Under the pieces are notes generated by a model. It was not told the DNA's origin, did not search any database, and saw nothing but the letters and a program-made list of their open reading frames with translations. Of a DNA stretch of 64,000 nt, positions 1 through 9,379 are shown in pieces (the first letter of the stretch is position 1; every line of letters starts with the position of its first letter). Location of the stretch: positions 496,001-560,000 of the forward strand of contig CAXXLB010000002.1 in the NCBI GenBank assembly GCA_963664675.2, written 5' to 3'. Made by a program: the position numbers and the translations under genes. The DNA is from JASGMR01 sp963664675 (GTDB lineage Bacteria; Thermotogota; Thermotogae; Petrotogales; Kosmotogaceae).

Positions 1-941
1 AAACCGATACTTTGCTTGTAAGCAATTTGAGAAGGAACAGGGATGTAAGAGATTTTCTTAAATCCAAAGGTTTTAAAATCTTTGTCGATACACTGAATGA
101 TAAAAAAGTACCAATGGATAAAATGTTTGAGGCTGTATTGGATGATTATCTGAATGATGAAGAAAAAATGGAAAAAATGAAAAAATTATTTGAAAAATTA
201 GATATAGAATGGTTTTTTAAAGGCAACGATTATTCAAAAGAATACGAAGATACTAAAAAGAAAGATCAAAAAGCAACTACCTTTTTTAATAAACTACTTT
301 TAGAAATCATAAAAGATAGTTTGATTGATATCAGACTCTTTGGTTCAGCAATGGCAATTAAAAATATTACTAAAACCTTTACAGGACCGATTCAGGTTTC
401 TTGGGGTTATTCTTTACATCCTGTTGAACTCGTAAAATCAAACAGTATTACAAGTATAATGAATGACGATGCTTCTACGTTTGGAAAAGTGAATCAAGTG
501 TATTATGCATTAATTTCTCATTATGGAACGATAAATAAATTTGCTGCAGAAAAAACAGGGATGACAGAAGATGATCTGGATATTTATAGAAAAGCGTTGA
601 TTCAAAGTATTATGAACAATCAAACTGCGAGTAAGAAAGGTCAAAATCCGCTCTTATATTTGGAAATACTTTATAAAGAAGATTTTGACGGATATATTGG
701 CGATTTGAGAAGATTTATCGAAACTGAGTACAACGAGGAAAAACCCATAAGAAAAAGAGAAGATATCAATGTTGATTTTTCTAAATTAAAAGAAATATTA
801 AAAGATATGAAAGACCATGTAGAAAAGGTTATTATCTGGAAAAATATTCAATTGAAGGGTAACGATCAATATGAAATAGAAGTTGAAGGCATAGAATCTT
901 GTGAGGAAGATTTATTGAATAATATCAAATGTGAGGAATAA
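1..941 (+). CDS. cas7: Cas7 (Csh2-type), type I-B Cascade backbone subunit, 5'-truncated by window edge
   Basis: Cas7 subunits polymerise along the crRNA to form the backbone of the type I Cascade complex. The frame is open to the window edge (in-frame codons from position 3), so the true start lies upstream. The first visible residues (SNLRRNRDVRDFL) match the region of Csh2 that normally follows an N-terminal NPNGDP motif, so some 40-50 residues are missing. Family features seen are DIRLFGSAMA and TGPIQVSWGYSLHP, then a helical segment around YYALISHYGTIN. The stop codon lies just before the cas5 start. In I-B loci cas6 and cas8 usually precede this gene; they would be outside the window. 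Identification is confident; completeness cannot be judged. Confidence 0.93.
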   Translation, partial: TDTLLVSNLRRNRDVRDFLKSKGFKIFVDTLNDKKVPMDKMFEAVLDDYLNDEEKMEKMKKLFEKLDIEWFFKGNDYSKEYEDTKKKDQKATTFFNKLLLEIIKDSLIDIRLFGSAMAIKNITKTFTGPIQVSWGYSLHPVELVKSNSITSIMNDDASTFGKVNQVYYALISHYGTINKFAAEKTGMTEDDLDIYRKALIQSIMNNQTASKKGQNPLLYLEILYKEDFDGYIGDLRRFIETEYNEEKPIRKREDINVDFSKLKEILKDMKDHVEKVIIWKNIQLKGNDQYEIEVEGIESCEEDLLNNIKCEE

Positions 942-945
942 GATA

Positions 946-1722
946 ATGAAAGTTTTTTGTTTCCACCTGAAAGGAAAACTCGCACACTTCAGAAAATACT
1001 ATTCGAATTCCACCGCGTTATCTTATACCATACCTCCAAGGACTACTGTCATAGGCATAATTGCCGGGTTGCTTGGAATGGAAAGAGATAGTTATTATGA
1101 AGATTTTAACTGTGAGAGTGTAAAAATATCAATTAAAATAAACAATCCGATAAAGAAAATTTTTCAAAAAATGAATTTGTTAATGATTAAGTCTATTCAG
1201 GACTTGAATGGAAGTAAATCTGATCATTCTCAAACCCCCACAGAATTGATTATTCCTCAAAACATAATTTCATCGGAGATAGATTACAAAATATGGGTTC
1301 ATTTTGCAGATAAAAATCTGGAAACATCTTTTGCAGATTTGACAACTGGTGAGAATTCTTCCTTTTTCAGGAGCAAAGGGATATCTTTAGGTTTAGGAAC
1401 AGCTTATGCCACTGGTTGGGTCGAATATGAGAATTGCTTGGATGGAAAAGTAATTATTACCCCCGATGATGAAATCGAATTGGATTCATCGGTGCCTGTG
1501 GAGAACATAAAAGATATTAACATAGATACAGATAAAGAATCTTCATTGATAGTTGAGGAAATACCTTTAGAGTTTAGCAATGATCGCATGCTGACGGAAA
1601 AAGGAAAAACGAAAGTGTTAATAAATTTACTAAATGGAAGAATTGATATGAAAGTTAAAACCTATATTTTACTGAATAATGGTGAAAAAATTTGCTGGTT
1701 AGAAAAAAATGACATCAATTAG
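946..1722 (+). CDS. cas5: Cas5 (Cas5h), type I-B Cascade subunit
   Basis: Cas5 binds the 5' handle of the crRNA at the foot of Cascade. The 258-residue protein opens with MKVFCFHLKGKLAHFRKYY and then IPPRTTVIGIIAGLLG, the pattern of the Cas5h family, and has a glycine-rich SLGLGTAYATG segment midway. I chose the ATG at 946 rather than the upstream GTG at 931 because the GAGG at 934-937 overlaps the cas7 stop and sits at a proper distance from 946. The 3' end overlaps cas3 by 14 bases, as expected for a translationally coupled cas operon. A weakly conserved C-terminal third is typical of the family. Confidence 0.92.
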   Translation: MKVFCFHLKGKLAHFRKYYSNSTALSYTIPPRTTVIGIIAGLLGMERDSYYEDFNCESVKISIKINNPIKKIFQKMNLLMIKSIQDLNGSKSDHSQTPTELIIPQNIISSEIDYKIWVHFADKNLETSFADLTTGENSSFFRSKGISLGLGTAYATGWVEYENCLDGKVIITPDDEIELDSSVPVENIKDINIDTDKESSLIVEEIPLEFSNDRMLTEKGKTKVLINLLNGRIDMKVKTYILLNNGEKICWLEKNDIN

Positions 1723-4153
1723 GAAATATTATGCTCATTATGATAAAGAGACAGACGAAAAACAATTATTAATAGAGCATCTTGGGGAAACGGCAGAACA
1801 ATGCTTAAGTTCTATCAATATTCAAACGGTTGACTTTTCAATAATAAGCAGAGATGAATTCAAAGACTGTATTTATAAATTAGGATTGTTTCACGATATA
1901 GGAAAATACTCGGATTTTTTTCAGGATTATCTTATGTATGACAAAACCAGCAATTATAAATCCCATAGTTTGATTTCTTCATATATTCTTTATAATTTCC
2001 TTTTCAATGAAACTCATATAGAAAAATATCAAAAAGGTGATGATGAAGCGAATGAATTATTCATATTAAATCATCTTTCATATTACATGACAAAAAAGCA
2101 TCATGGAAATCTTGACACATTGAACTGCGAAGATATTTCTTATCTGGAAACACCGATGATAAAAAAGCAATATGCTAATCTTTTTAAAAAAAAGGAAGAA
2201 ATAATAAGCGAAATAAAAAAATATGTTTCAGAAAAAAAGGGACTAATTGCATTCGATATTACTTTTCTTAAAAAGAATAAACTTTTCAATCAACCTCCTA
2301 ATATAATTAAAAACAGATTGAAAAAAGATGAGTGGTACTTTTATATTATTCTGGCTTTTTCCTCATTGATATCCAGTGATAAATTGAATTCTGCCGGATT
2401 AAAATCTGAAAAAATAAAAGATTATTCACCTGATGTAGTTTCTGAATACATCAATATTAAAAAGAGACTGAAAGGCAGCAGCATAAAACTTGATGATGAC
2501 AGAGAAAAAGTGAGAAAAAGTGTATTAAAAAAGATTGAGGATTTAGATCTAGAAGTTTTTAGAAATGACAAAATATTCTTTTTAACAGCTCCAACCGGAA
2601 TTGGGAAAACTTTGACTTCAATTCAGGCAGCATTGTTAATTGCGAAAAGGATCAAAGAAATTGATAAATATAACCCGAGAATTATAACGAGTATTCCATT
2701 CATAAATATAATTGAACAAACGAAATCCGATTATATAAATATATTTGAAGAAAAAAATATTTTGATTCATCACAGCATGTCATTCAAATCAGATAATAAC
2801 AGCGAAGAAATTGACGATAAATCAAAGGATTATTTGAAACTTGATTCCTGGGAATCGAGTGTAATAATAACTACTTTTGTTCAATTTTTTCATTCAATTT
2901 TTACAGGAAAAAACAAATTGCTTAAGAAAATTCATACTTTATCCGGTGGTATAGTGATTCTTGATGAGATACAATCGATTCCGGAAAAATATTTGACCCT
3001 TGTTGGATGGACAATAAATAAAATCTCGAAATATTATGGAACAAGATTTATTTTAATGACAGCAACTAAGCCAAAGATAATTGAGTTCGCCAATTTGAAA
3101 TTGAATGAAAATGAAAAAATGAAAAGTATAGAATTACTCGAAAATAATAGCGAATATTTTCAAAAGTTAAATAGAACAAAGATTATTCCTACCCTGGATA
3201 ATGAAACAAATGAAGATGAATTGATAAACCTGATTGAATCAATTTGGGATAAAACAAAATCTTTATTAATTGTAGTGAATACAATTGGCAGAAGTATCGC
3301 TTTATATAAAAGAATTAAGAAATATATTGATAGTGTTGATGAAGAAATAGAGTTATCCTATTTATCAACAAATATAATACCGCTGGAAAGAAAAAAAGTA
3401 ATAAAAGAAGCAAAAGAAAAACTCGAACAGGATGTCCCCTTTATTATGATTTCTACTCAGACAATAGAGGCGGGTGTCGATTTGGATTTTGATATGGGAA
3501 TCAGAGATTTGTCTCCTTTAGAATCAATTATTCAGACAGCGGGAAGGATAAACAGGGAAGGGAAAAAAGAAAAGCATTGTCCGTTGTATGTTATTCAATT
3601 GGAAAATGATAGCAATAGAGTTTATAAACTGCATAATTTATTTTATACAAAAAAAGTATTATCCGAAACTGTAGAAGAAGAAAAATATCAAGAACTACTG
3701 GAGGTTTATTATAATAAGATTTTAGAACAGGGACTATCAGATGAATCAAATAATATAATAGAAAATGGAATTATGAAATTAGATTTTGAATATATAGAGG
3801 AAAATTTCCATCTAATTGATAATATTCAAAATATACAGGATGTATTTGTAGAGATTAACGACGATGCCACTGAACTGGCAAATAAATATGAAGAGAAAAT
3901 AAGAGTATTGGCTAAACTAGAGGGTACGGAAAAATATAAAACGAAGATCGAATTGAAAGAAATAACTAAAAAACTGAGTCAATATGTTATATCGGTTAGG
4001 GAAAACAAAATAAATAAAAATCATCCTTTATATTTTTCTCAAAGAAACGGCATAGAAGGACAATTTTTATGGATACCAAGAGAACAACTGGAAGAATATT
4101 ATGATGAAAAAACAGGGTTCATAGATGAGACAGGAGGTTCTTTCGTTTTCTGA
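1709..4153 (+). CDS. cas3: Cas3 HD nuclease-helicase, type I-B
   Basis: Cas3 unwinds and degrades target DNA once Cascade has formed an R-loop. The 814-residue protein carries an N-terminal HD nuclease domain (FHDIGK near residues 60-65, a second HH around residue 130) fused to a superfamily 2 helicase: Walker A TAPTGIGKT near 293-301, Walker B LDEIQ near 417-421, motif III MTATKP, then STQTIEAGVDLDFD and QTAGRINREG for motifs V and VI. Both activities are therefore on one chain and all core motifs look intact. It overlaps cas5 by 14 bases and shares one base with the cas1 start (TGATG). Confidence 0.96.
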   Translation: MTSIRKYYAHYDKETDEKQLLIEHLGETAEQCLSSINIQTVDFSIISRDEFKDCIYKLGLFHDIGKYSDFFQDYLMYDKTSNYKSHSLISSYILYNFLFNETHIEKYQKGDDEANELFILNHLSYYMTKKHHGNLDTLNCEDISYLETPMIKKQYANLFKKKEEIISEIKKYVSEKKGLIAFDITFLKKNKLFNQPPNIIKNRLKKDEWYFYIILAFSSLISSDKLNSAGLKSEKIKDYSPDVVSEYINIKKRLKGSSIKLDDDREKVRKSVLKKIEDLDLEVFRNDKIFFLTAPTGIGKTLTSIQAALLIAKRIKEIDKYNPRIITSIPFINIIEQTKSDYINIFEEKNILIHHSMSFKSDNNSEEIDDKSKDYLKLDSWESSVIITTFVQFFHSIFTGKNKLLKKIHTLSGGIVILDEIQSIPEKYLTLVGWTINKISKYYGTRFILMTATKPKIIEFANLKLNENEKMKSIELLENNSEYFQKLNRTKIIPTLDNETNEDELINLIESIWDKTKSLLIVVNTIGRSIALYKRIKKYIDSVDEEIELSYLSTNIIPLERKKVIKEAKEKLEQDVPFIMISTQTIEAGVDLDFDMGIRDLSPLESIIQTAGRINREGKKEKHCPLYVIQLENDSNRVYKLHNLFYTKKVLSETVEEEKYQELLEVYYNKILEQGLSDESNNIIENGIMKLDFEYIEENFHLIDNIQNIQDVFVEINDDATELANKYEEKIRVLAKLEGTEKYKTKIELKEITKKLSQYVISVRENKINKNHPLYFSQRNGIEGQFLWIPREQLEEYYDEKTGFIDETGGSFVF

Positions 4154-5124
4154 TGGATTTGATGATTAACAGTCCGGGTTCATATTTGAAAAAACAGAAT
4201 GATATGTTTGAAATATCTTCTGATGATGTTAAAAGAAAAATATCTCCTAAAAAGATAAAAAGTATCATTATTTCAACTCATGTAATGCTCACTTCAGATG
4301 CGATTAAACTTGCTGTTGAAAATAATATAGATATATTGATTCTGAATGATTTTGGAGATCCGGTAGGAAGATTCTGGCACGGAAAATTCGGTTCAACAGC
4401 TTTTATAAGAAGAAAACAAATCGAGATTCTTGAAACGGAAAAGGGTCTCGATTTGGCAAAAAAATGGATAACCAATAAAATTCAGACATCTATAAATCAT
4501 ATAACGGAACTTGGCTATAAAAGAAAATCGAAACAGGAAGAGATCAATTACTATATCGAAGAAATGAATGGTTGTATTTCTTTCATCAAAGGAGTTAAAG
4601 GAAAAGTTCCGGATAAAAGAAATACAATAATGGCTTACGAAGGGAAAGCATCGAAACTATATTATCAAATAATTTCTAAATTGATGCCGGATCCCTACAA
4701 ATTTCAAGGGAGGAGTTATAGACCGGCAAAGGATGAATACAATTCAATGTTGAATTATGCGTTTGGAATTCTTTATGGGAAAGTTGAAAAGTCTTGCATA
4801 ATAGCTGGCCTGGACCCGTATATTGGAATACTTCATACGGATAATTACAATAAGATATCTCTGGTTTTGGATATGATAGAAAACTACAGATATCTGGCAT
4901 GGAAAAGTGTATTCAGATTATTTTCACAGAAAAAAGTCAACAAAGGTCATTTCGATAAAATCCATGGCGGTTTCAAACTCAATGCAGACGGAAAAAAATT
5001 ACTGGCGACAGATTTTTTGGATGAATTAAATAAAAAAACGATCTATAAAAACAAAAGATTGACGAATCTTGAAGTTATTCAGATGGATTGTCATAAACTG
5101 TCCAATTACCTAATCGGGAAGTGA
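4153..5124 (+). CDS. cas1: Cas1 CRISPR integrase, type I-B
   Basis: Cas1 with Cas2 inserts new spacers into the array. The 323-residue protein has the N-terminal beta domain (NSPGSYLKKQNDMFEI, then LILNDFGDPVGRF) and the C-terminal helical integrase domain. The metal ligands expected for Cas1 are visible: Glu near 162 in AYEGKAS, His near 228 in ILHTDNY and Asp near 240 in LVLDMIE. The length is normal for the Cas1b group. Its ATG overlaps the cas3 stop by one base and its own stop overlaps the cas2 GTG by four, so it is part of a coupled operon. No sign of inactivation. Confidence 0.96.
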   Translation: MDLMINSPGSYLKKQNDMFEISSDDVKRKISPKKIKSIIISTHVMLTSDAIKLAVENNIDILILNDFGDPVGRFWHGKFGSTAFIRRKQIEILETEKGLDLAKKWITNKIQTSINHITELGYKRKSKQEEINYYIEEMNGCISFIKGVKGKVPDKRNTIMAYEGKASKLYYQIISKLMPDPYKFQGRSYRPAKDEYNSMLNYAFGILYGKVEKSCIIAGLDPYIGILHTDNYNKISLVLDMIENYRYLAWKSVFRLFSQKKVNKGHFDKIHGGFKLNADGKKLLATDFLDELNKKTIYKNKRLTNLEVIQMDCHKLSNYLIGK

Positions 5125-5420
5125 ACAGGATGCTTGTCTGGTTAATATACGATATTTCAATCAACAAAACAAGAAATAAAATTATTAAATATGCCGAACA
5201 GAAAGGACTATACAGGGTGCAAAAATCCGTCTTTCTGGGAAACATTACAAAGAACGATTTTGATGAATTAAAATTGCAGAGCGAAGAATTAATAAACAAA
5301 AAAACCGACTCAGTTTATATTTTCCCATTATGCGAGAAAGATTTTAAAGCGGTAATAACATTGGGAAAAGCTTTCGATCAGGAACTCGTCACAGATGAGA
5401 TAAAAGCGATGTTCATATAA
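5121..5420 (+). CDS. cas2: Cas2, CRISPR adaptation factor
   Basis: Cas2 is the dimeric scaffold of the Cas1-Cas2 spacer integrase. The protein has the ferredoxin-like Cas2 fold signature: an N-terminal beta strand with the conserved Asp (WLIYDIS), a helix ending KGLYRVQKSVFLG, and a C-terminal strand VYIFPLC. The start is uncertain: GTG at 5121 overlaps the cas1 stop by four bases, while ATG at 5130 gives MLVWLIYDIS but has its AGG immediately adjacent. I favour 5121 for coupling, with 5130 equally plausible on protein alignment. Length (99 or 96 residues) is normal. Confidence 0.95.
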   Translation: MNRMLVWLIYDISINKTRNKIIKYAEQKGLYRVQKSVFLGNITKNDFDELKLQSEELINKKTDSVYIFPLCEKDFKAVITLGKAFDQELVTDEIKAMFI

Positions 5421-5422
5421 AA

Positions 5423-6007
5423 ATGGAGATAAGTATTACACCTTCAATAATAATTGAATATCTCTATTGTCCCAGATTTATATATTTTATGAAGGTCCTT
5501 GACATAGATCAGAATGAAGAAAGCAGATTTAAAGTTCAAAAGGGAAGAGAAATTCACAAATATAAAGCATTGACGAACAAAGATTATCTGAGGAAAAAAA
5601 TTAATGTGATCAAAAAAGAGACAGAACAGGAACTGTACTCCAGAAAATACTCTTTACATGGAAAAGTAGATGAAATATTGTTCTTTGAAAATAACGAGGC
5701 GGCACCTCTCGATTATAAATACGCCGAATACAAAGATAAAGTTTTTGGTACATACAGAATTCAATCAACTGCTTACGGACTATTAATAAAAGAAAATTAC
5801 GGTGTTAATGTGAATAAAGGGTTTTTGGTTTATACGAGGAGCAAAAATAAATTGATTGAGATAGAAATAAATGAAAAAGAATATGATGAAGTAAAAGAAC
5901 ACATTAATAATATACTTGAGATTATAGATACTAATTTTTTCCCTAAAAAAACAAGAGTATCAAGTAGATGCATGGATTGTTGTTATAAAAATATTTGTAT
6001 TCATTGA
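5423..6007 (+). CDS. cas4: Cas4 RecB-like Fe-S nuclease
   Basis: Cas4 trims and orients prespacers before integration, cutting next to the PAM. The 194-residue protein has Cys16 in the LYCPRF motif and three more ligands near the C-terminus (Cys183, Cys186, Cys192 in RCMDCCYKNIC), the usual 4Fe-4S set. The RecB nuclease core is visible as GKVDEI followed by APLDYKYAEY and the QSTAYGLLI helix. It starts two bases after cas2 and is the last cas gene before the array. Its position after cas2, rather than between cas3 and cas1, is a less common arrangement for I-B loci. Confidence 0.94.
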   Translation: MEISITPSIIIEYLYCPRFIYFMKVLDIDQNEESRFKVQKGREIHKYKALTNKDYLRKKINVIKKETEQELYSRKYSLHGKVDEILFFENNEAAPLDYKYAEYKDKVFGTYRIQSTAYGLLIKENYGVNVNKGFLVYTRSKNKLIEIEINEKEYDEVKEHINNILEIIDTNFFPKKTRVSSRCMDCCYKNICIH

Positions 6008-6200
6008 GAGCATGAATTTATAGCTGAAAAATTACAGGCCTTTCAAAACCTAATATTACAAACAAACAGAATAGATGGTTTATACGGAACTATTATCTGA
6101 AATGTATAAAAATAATAAATTTTATTGAGTGTTTTTATCTATTCGGGGCCTTAAAAAAATCATATAATTAGCTTATAATGTAGTATATAGAATGAAGTTT
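6008..6200 (+). promoter_or_regulatory. CRISPR leader with candidate promoter
   Basis: A+T-rich stretch with no gene between cas4 and the first repeat. A TATAAT at 6174-6179 lies 21 bases upstream of the first repeat, with only a weak TTAAAA at 6151-6156 as a possible -35. This side is taken as the leader because the opposite end of the array carries a decayed repeat, and because the repeat ends in ATTGAAAC on this strand, the usual type I-B crRNA 5' handle. Confidence 0.7.
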
Positions 6201-7777
6201 GTTTAAGTAAAGAATCCAAAAGAATAAGGATTGAAACTCGCCGATAAGATAACTATCAATACAGATGAAAACAAGGTTTAAGTAAAGAATCCAAAAGAAT
6301 AAGGATTGAAACATATAATTTGAAGATGCACAACCAGGCACTTGAATTGTTTAAGTAAAGAATCCAAAAGAATAAGGATTGAAACTAACGATTTATTTAA
6401 CTGGGGAATTCGACCGATCATTGTGTTTAAGTAAAGAATCCAAAAGAATAAGGATTGAAACATAGGTAGTCATATAGTTTCTATTCAGACTACATCCTGT
6501 TTAAGTAAAGAATCCAAAAGAATAAGGATTGAAACTATGGAAGCTGAATATATTGAGAGTAAGTGGGAATATGTTTAAGTAAAGAATCCAAAAGAATAAG
6601 GATTGAAACAGAAATTATTTTGGATTGATGGCGAATTTGTCAGTAGTTTAAGTAAAGAATCCAAAAGAATAAGGATTGAAACTGACCTGGGATATTACTA
6701 ACCCTGACGGTCTTTATGTTTAAGTAAAGAATCCAAAAGAATAAGGATTGAAACAATCCTCTTATCCAGACTACAAATATTTGGTGTACAGTTTAAGTAA
6801 AGAATCCAAAAGAATAAGGATTGAAACTTGATTGTTATTAACTGTTTGTAAATATTCCTTTTCAGTTTAAGTAAAGAATCCAAAAGAATAAGGATTGAAA
6901 CAAATTATGGAATGCTTTATTAGACGGAGGTATAACTGTTTAAGTAAAGAATCCAAAAGAATAAGGATTGAAACTCAATTCGTATAATTGGCTGCTTTTA
7001 ACTATAAATGTTTAAGTAAAGAATCCAAAAGAATAAGGATTGAAACATGTAGTAAGATTCTCTCTATTCTCTGCAATATACTGTTTAAGTAAAGAATCCA
7101 AAAGAATAAGGATTGAAACTATATACCTTTGCATTGAATTCCGCATAGTTATAAGTTTAAGTAAAGAATCCAAAAGAATAAGGATTGAAACTTCAGGACC
7201 CTGCCGATATTGTGACAGGAGAACATAAGTTTAAGTAAAGAATCCAAAAGAATAAGGATTGAAACATGAATTATTTGATATTTCAGAGGGGGTAGATTCT
7301 GGTTTAAGTAAAGAATCCAAAAGAATAAGGATTGAAACTTACTCATTCTCTCCACTCTCCTTTTTGTTTTTGGGTTTAAGTAAAGAATCCAAAAGAATAA
7401 GGATTGAAACTCGGCAAACATTGAAAAAATTGAAAAATTAAAAGCTGTTTAAGTAAAGAATCCAAAAGAATGAGGATTGAAACTCGTAAGTCTATCAATT
7501 TGTATACCGTTCGGAATGGTCAGTTTAAGTAAAGAATCCAAAAGAATAAGGATTGAAACTCGTTTCAGTTTGTTTTTTTGTGCATATACTGTTTTGGGTT
7601 TAAGTAAAGAATCCAAAAGAATAAGGATTGAAACTTGATATGCAGAGTCTTGGCATAATCATTTCCATTAGTTTAAGTAAAGAATCCAAAAGAATAAGGA
7701 TTGAAACAACTGTTTTTTGACCCATTCAAATGCTTCTACTCTACGTTTAAGTAAAGAATCCAAAAGAATAAGGATTG
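6201..7777 (+). CRISPR. Type I-B CRISPR array, 22 repeats and 21 spacers
   Basis: A 37-base repeat beginning GTTTAAGTAAAGAATCC and ending GGATTGAAAC recurs 22 times, first at 6201, last at 7745. Spacers are 35-39 bases and all differ. Repeats are identical except number 18 (start 7447), which has GAATGAGG for GAATAAGG, and the last, which stops after 33 bases at 7777. Transcription is probably on the + strand from the leader at the cas4 end. The polarity (perfect repeats near the leader, changes at the far end) suggests an array that has been actively extended. Spacer targets cannot be determined from the sequence alone. Confidence 0.98.
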
Positions 7778-7870
7778 CTCCTCAACCCCAACTCTAATAG
7801 TTCTGTTCTCTATTACCCTTAATACATTTTTCAGTAAATTACGGATAATCTGTTCTACCCTATCAAAATT
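7778..7870 (-). pseudogene. Fragment of a sensor histidine kinase (HATPase N-box region)
   Basis: Read on the minus strand, the stretch directly abutting the truncated last CRISPR repeat encodes about 31 residues including GNFDRVEQIIRNLLKNVLR and then TIRVGVEE. This looks like the N-box of a histidine kinase ATPase domain (pattern D-R-x-x-Q-x-x-x-N-L-L-x-N-A, then a beta strand). The frame runs straight into repeat sequence, and nothing upstream encodes the dimerisation domain because the AbiEii gene lies there. It is therefore a remnant, not a gene. The resemblance is by eye; a database search would confirm or refute it. Confidence 0.45.
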
Positions 7871-7875
7871 TCCAA

Positions 7876-8766
7876 TTATGATAGTTCTTTCCATTTCCAT
7901 TCTTTCGGATCCCATAAATTTAAATTTGCTTTTTCAATAATGGGTAAGAAAAATTTCTTGATTTTTTCCATTATTTCAGGAAAACTTAGATCTAATGTAA
8001 TCCTGTTCCGAATTAAAAATGAATCCCATTGTTTGCTCTTATCTTCATTATTAATAAAATCATCAGAAAAGACTATTCTGATATCTTCTAAATTTGTTTT
8101 CCTGTTTTTAAAGGTAACAGCAAGAGAATTATAAACTGATTTAAAATTGAATTCTTTTTTTGAACAGAACATGTATAAATCATAAAAATCTTTCAATCTG
8201 CTTGTGTTGAAATTCAAACTGGTTATTATTTGTATTTTTTCAGCGATGGCTGTTTCTAACGAATAAATCAAAATTTCCGGTTCTTCATCATTTATAAGAG
8301 TAGGAAAGTTCATTACCATTGGACCTTCAATAATTTTATCTCCGAATCCGATGTCAATTTGGAGCTTATTATTTGTTTTTTCCATTTTCCATGGTATTAT
8401 TATTCTTAAACCTCTATAATCAGCTTCTTTCCTGATTTCATTTATTTCCAGCTTTTTTTGAAATTTTATTCCATCATCGCAATTTACTGAAATAATCTCC
8501 ATAATGATTTTTTTAATATTTTCCATATCGTTTGAAATGCTAACTCCCAAAAAATCAATATCTTTTGTTGGCCGAAAATTACTTAAGCCGAATACTAAAG
8601 ACATTATTGCTCCTTTAAGAACGAAGTTATTTTTATAGATCGATTTAGACAATCTGAAAATAAATCTTTCCTGAGAATATCTGCGTAAAATTACCATGTA
8701 ATCTGTTTTCAAAGATCTTGATAAGTTTAAAAGCTTTGCTTTTATTGAGGCGGATTTATTTTTCAT
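7876..8766 (-). CDS. AbiEii-type nucleotidyltransferase toxin (type IV toxin-antitoxin)
   Basis: AbiEii/AbiGii toxins are nucleotidyltransferase-fold proteins that arrest growth, in studied members by modifying tRNA, and can abort phage infection. This 296-residue protein has the family core: VLKGAIMSLVFGL (residues 49-61) followed by RPTKDIDFLG (about 65-74) with the two Asp of the metal site. A later segment ETAIAEKIQIITSLN with RLKDFYDLYM matches the C-terminal part of the family. The canonical KGG is KGA here, so activity is not assured. Its start overlaps the antitoxin stop by four bases (ATGA-type junction), the usual arrangement of the pair. Confidence 0.85.
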   Translation of the reverse strand: MKNKSASIKAKLLNLSRSLKTDYMVILRRYSQERFIFRLSKSIYKNNFVLKGAIMSLVFGLSNFRPTKDIDFLGVSISNDMENIKKIIMEIISVNCDDGIKFQKKLEINEIRKEADYRGLRIIIPWKMEKTNNKLQIDIGFGDKIIEGPMVMNFPTLINDEEPEILIYSLETAIAEKIQIITSLNFNTSRLKDFYDLYMFCSKKEFNFKSVYNSLAVTFKNRKTNLEDIRIVFSDDFINNEDKSKQWDSFLIRNRITLDLSFPEIMEKIKKFFLPIIEKANLNLWDPKEWKWKELS

Positions 8767-9359
8767 GAATTTATTAACCCCTTCATGATGGGAACTATTT
8801 TTTTCTCGACATTCAATTCTTCCATATATTTTCTGAGTTTCACAGTGTTGTATTTACTCCAGCGGAGATAATTTTTTAATATTTTTACGGCAGTTTCTTC
8901 ACCGGATATATTGATTAGTCGAAAAACGTCACAGACAGTTTTTTCCCTATTATAAATTCTGAAATTGCCGTTTTTCGTCGATATTTCCTCTATTCCCAAG
9001 CCGTATGATTTTTCCCTGAAATGAAAAACTTTAACCGGAGGATATTCTATTTTCCTGTTTCTATAACCATGGGGAATAGAAACATCGATTCGCCAGGGTG
9101 CGTATGTTGTTAATTCGTAATAATCTGCGGCTGACAGCATGCAAATAATCCCTTTAGGATAAGCCATGCAAACATCTATCAAGGAAATATGATCTGCACC
9201 CGACATATCGGATAATCTGTATAGACCGGGTTTGACCCTATAAATTACCCCTTTTTTAAGCAGTTCATTGATTTTCCTGGTATGGAATCCTTTCTTTTTT
9301 ACCTCTTTAGTTCGAATATACCCCTTATTGCTTTTTATAAAATCTATCAGCTCTTTCAT
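8763..9359 (-). CDS. AbiEi-family antitoxin, transcriptional regulator
   Basis: AbiEi proteins neutralise AbiEii and repress their own promoter. The protein has an N-terminal winged helix (IRTKEVKKKGFHTRKINELLKKGVIYRVKPGLYRL in two halves) and the C-terminal AbiEi domain (KVFHFREKSYGLGIE, REKTVCDVFRL, AVKILKNYL). I use the internal ATG at 9359 rather than the first possible ATG at 9425 because GGAG lies five bases ahead of it and homologous proteins begin just before the winged helix. About 198 residues. It is the first gene of a two-gene operon with the toxin. Confidence 0.84.
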   Translation of the reverse strand: MKELIDFIKSNKGYIRTKEVKKKGFHTRKINELLKKGVIYRVKPGLYRLSDMSGADHISLIDVCMAYPKGIICMLSAADYYELTTYAPWRIDVSIPHGYRNRKIEYPPVKVFHFREKSYGLGIEEISTKNGNFRIYNREKTVCDVFRLINISGEETAVKILKNYLRWSKYNTVKLRKYMEELNVEKKIVPIMKGLINS

Positions 9360-9379
9360 ACATTCTCCATTTTTCTGGA

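Noticed and set aside
1..941. Absence of cas6 and cas8
   Set aside because: The operon is cut by the window edge, so their absence cannot be claimed.
6661..6717. Spacer starting near 6683 resembles a piece of the peptide-binding protein gene (NPDGL)
   Set aside because: Similarity is limited to a short peptide, with many base differences; no self-target is supported.
6278..7441. Several 60-90 codon frames inside the CRISPR array
   Set aside because: They are the 37-base repeat read in open frames; their protein sequence repeats the same motif and they carry no ribosome site.
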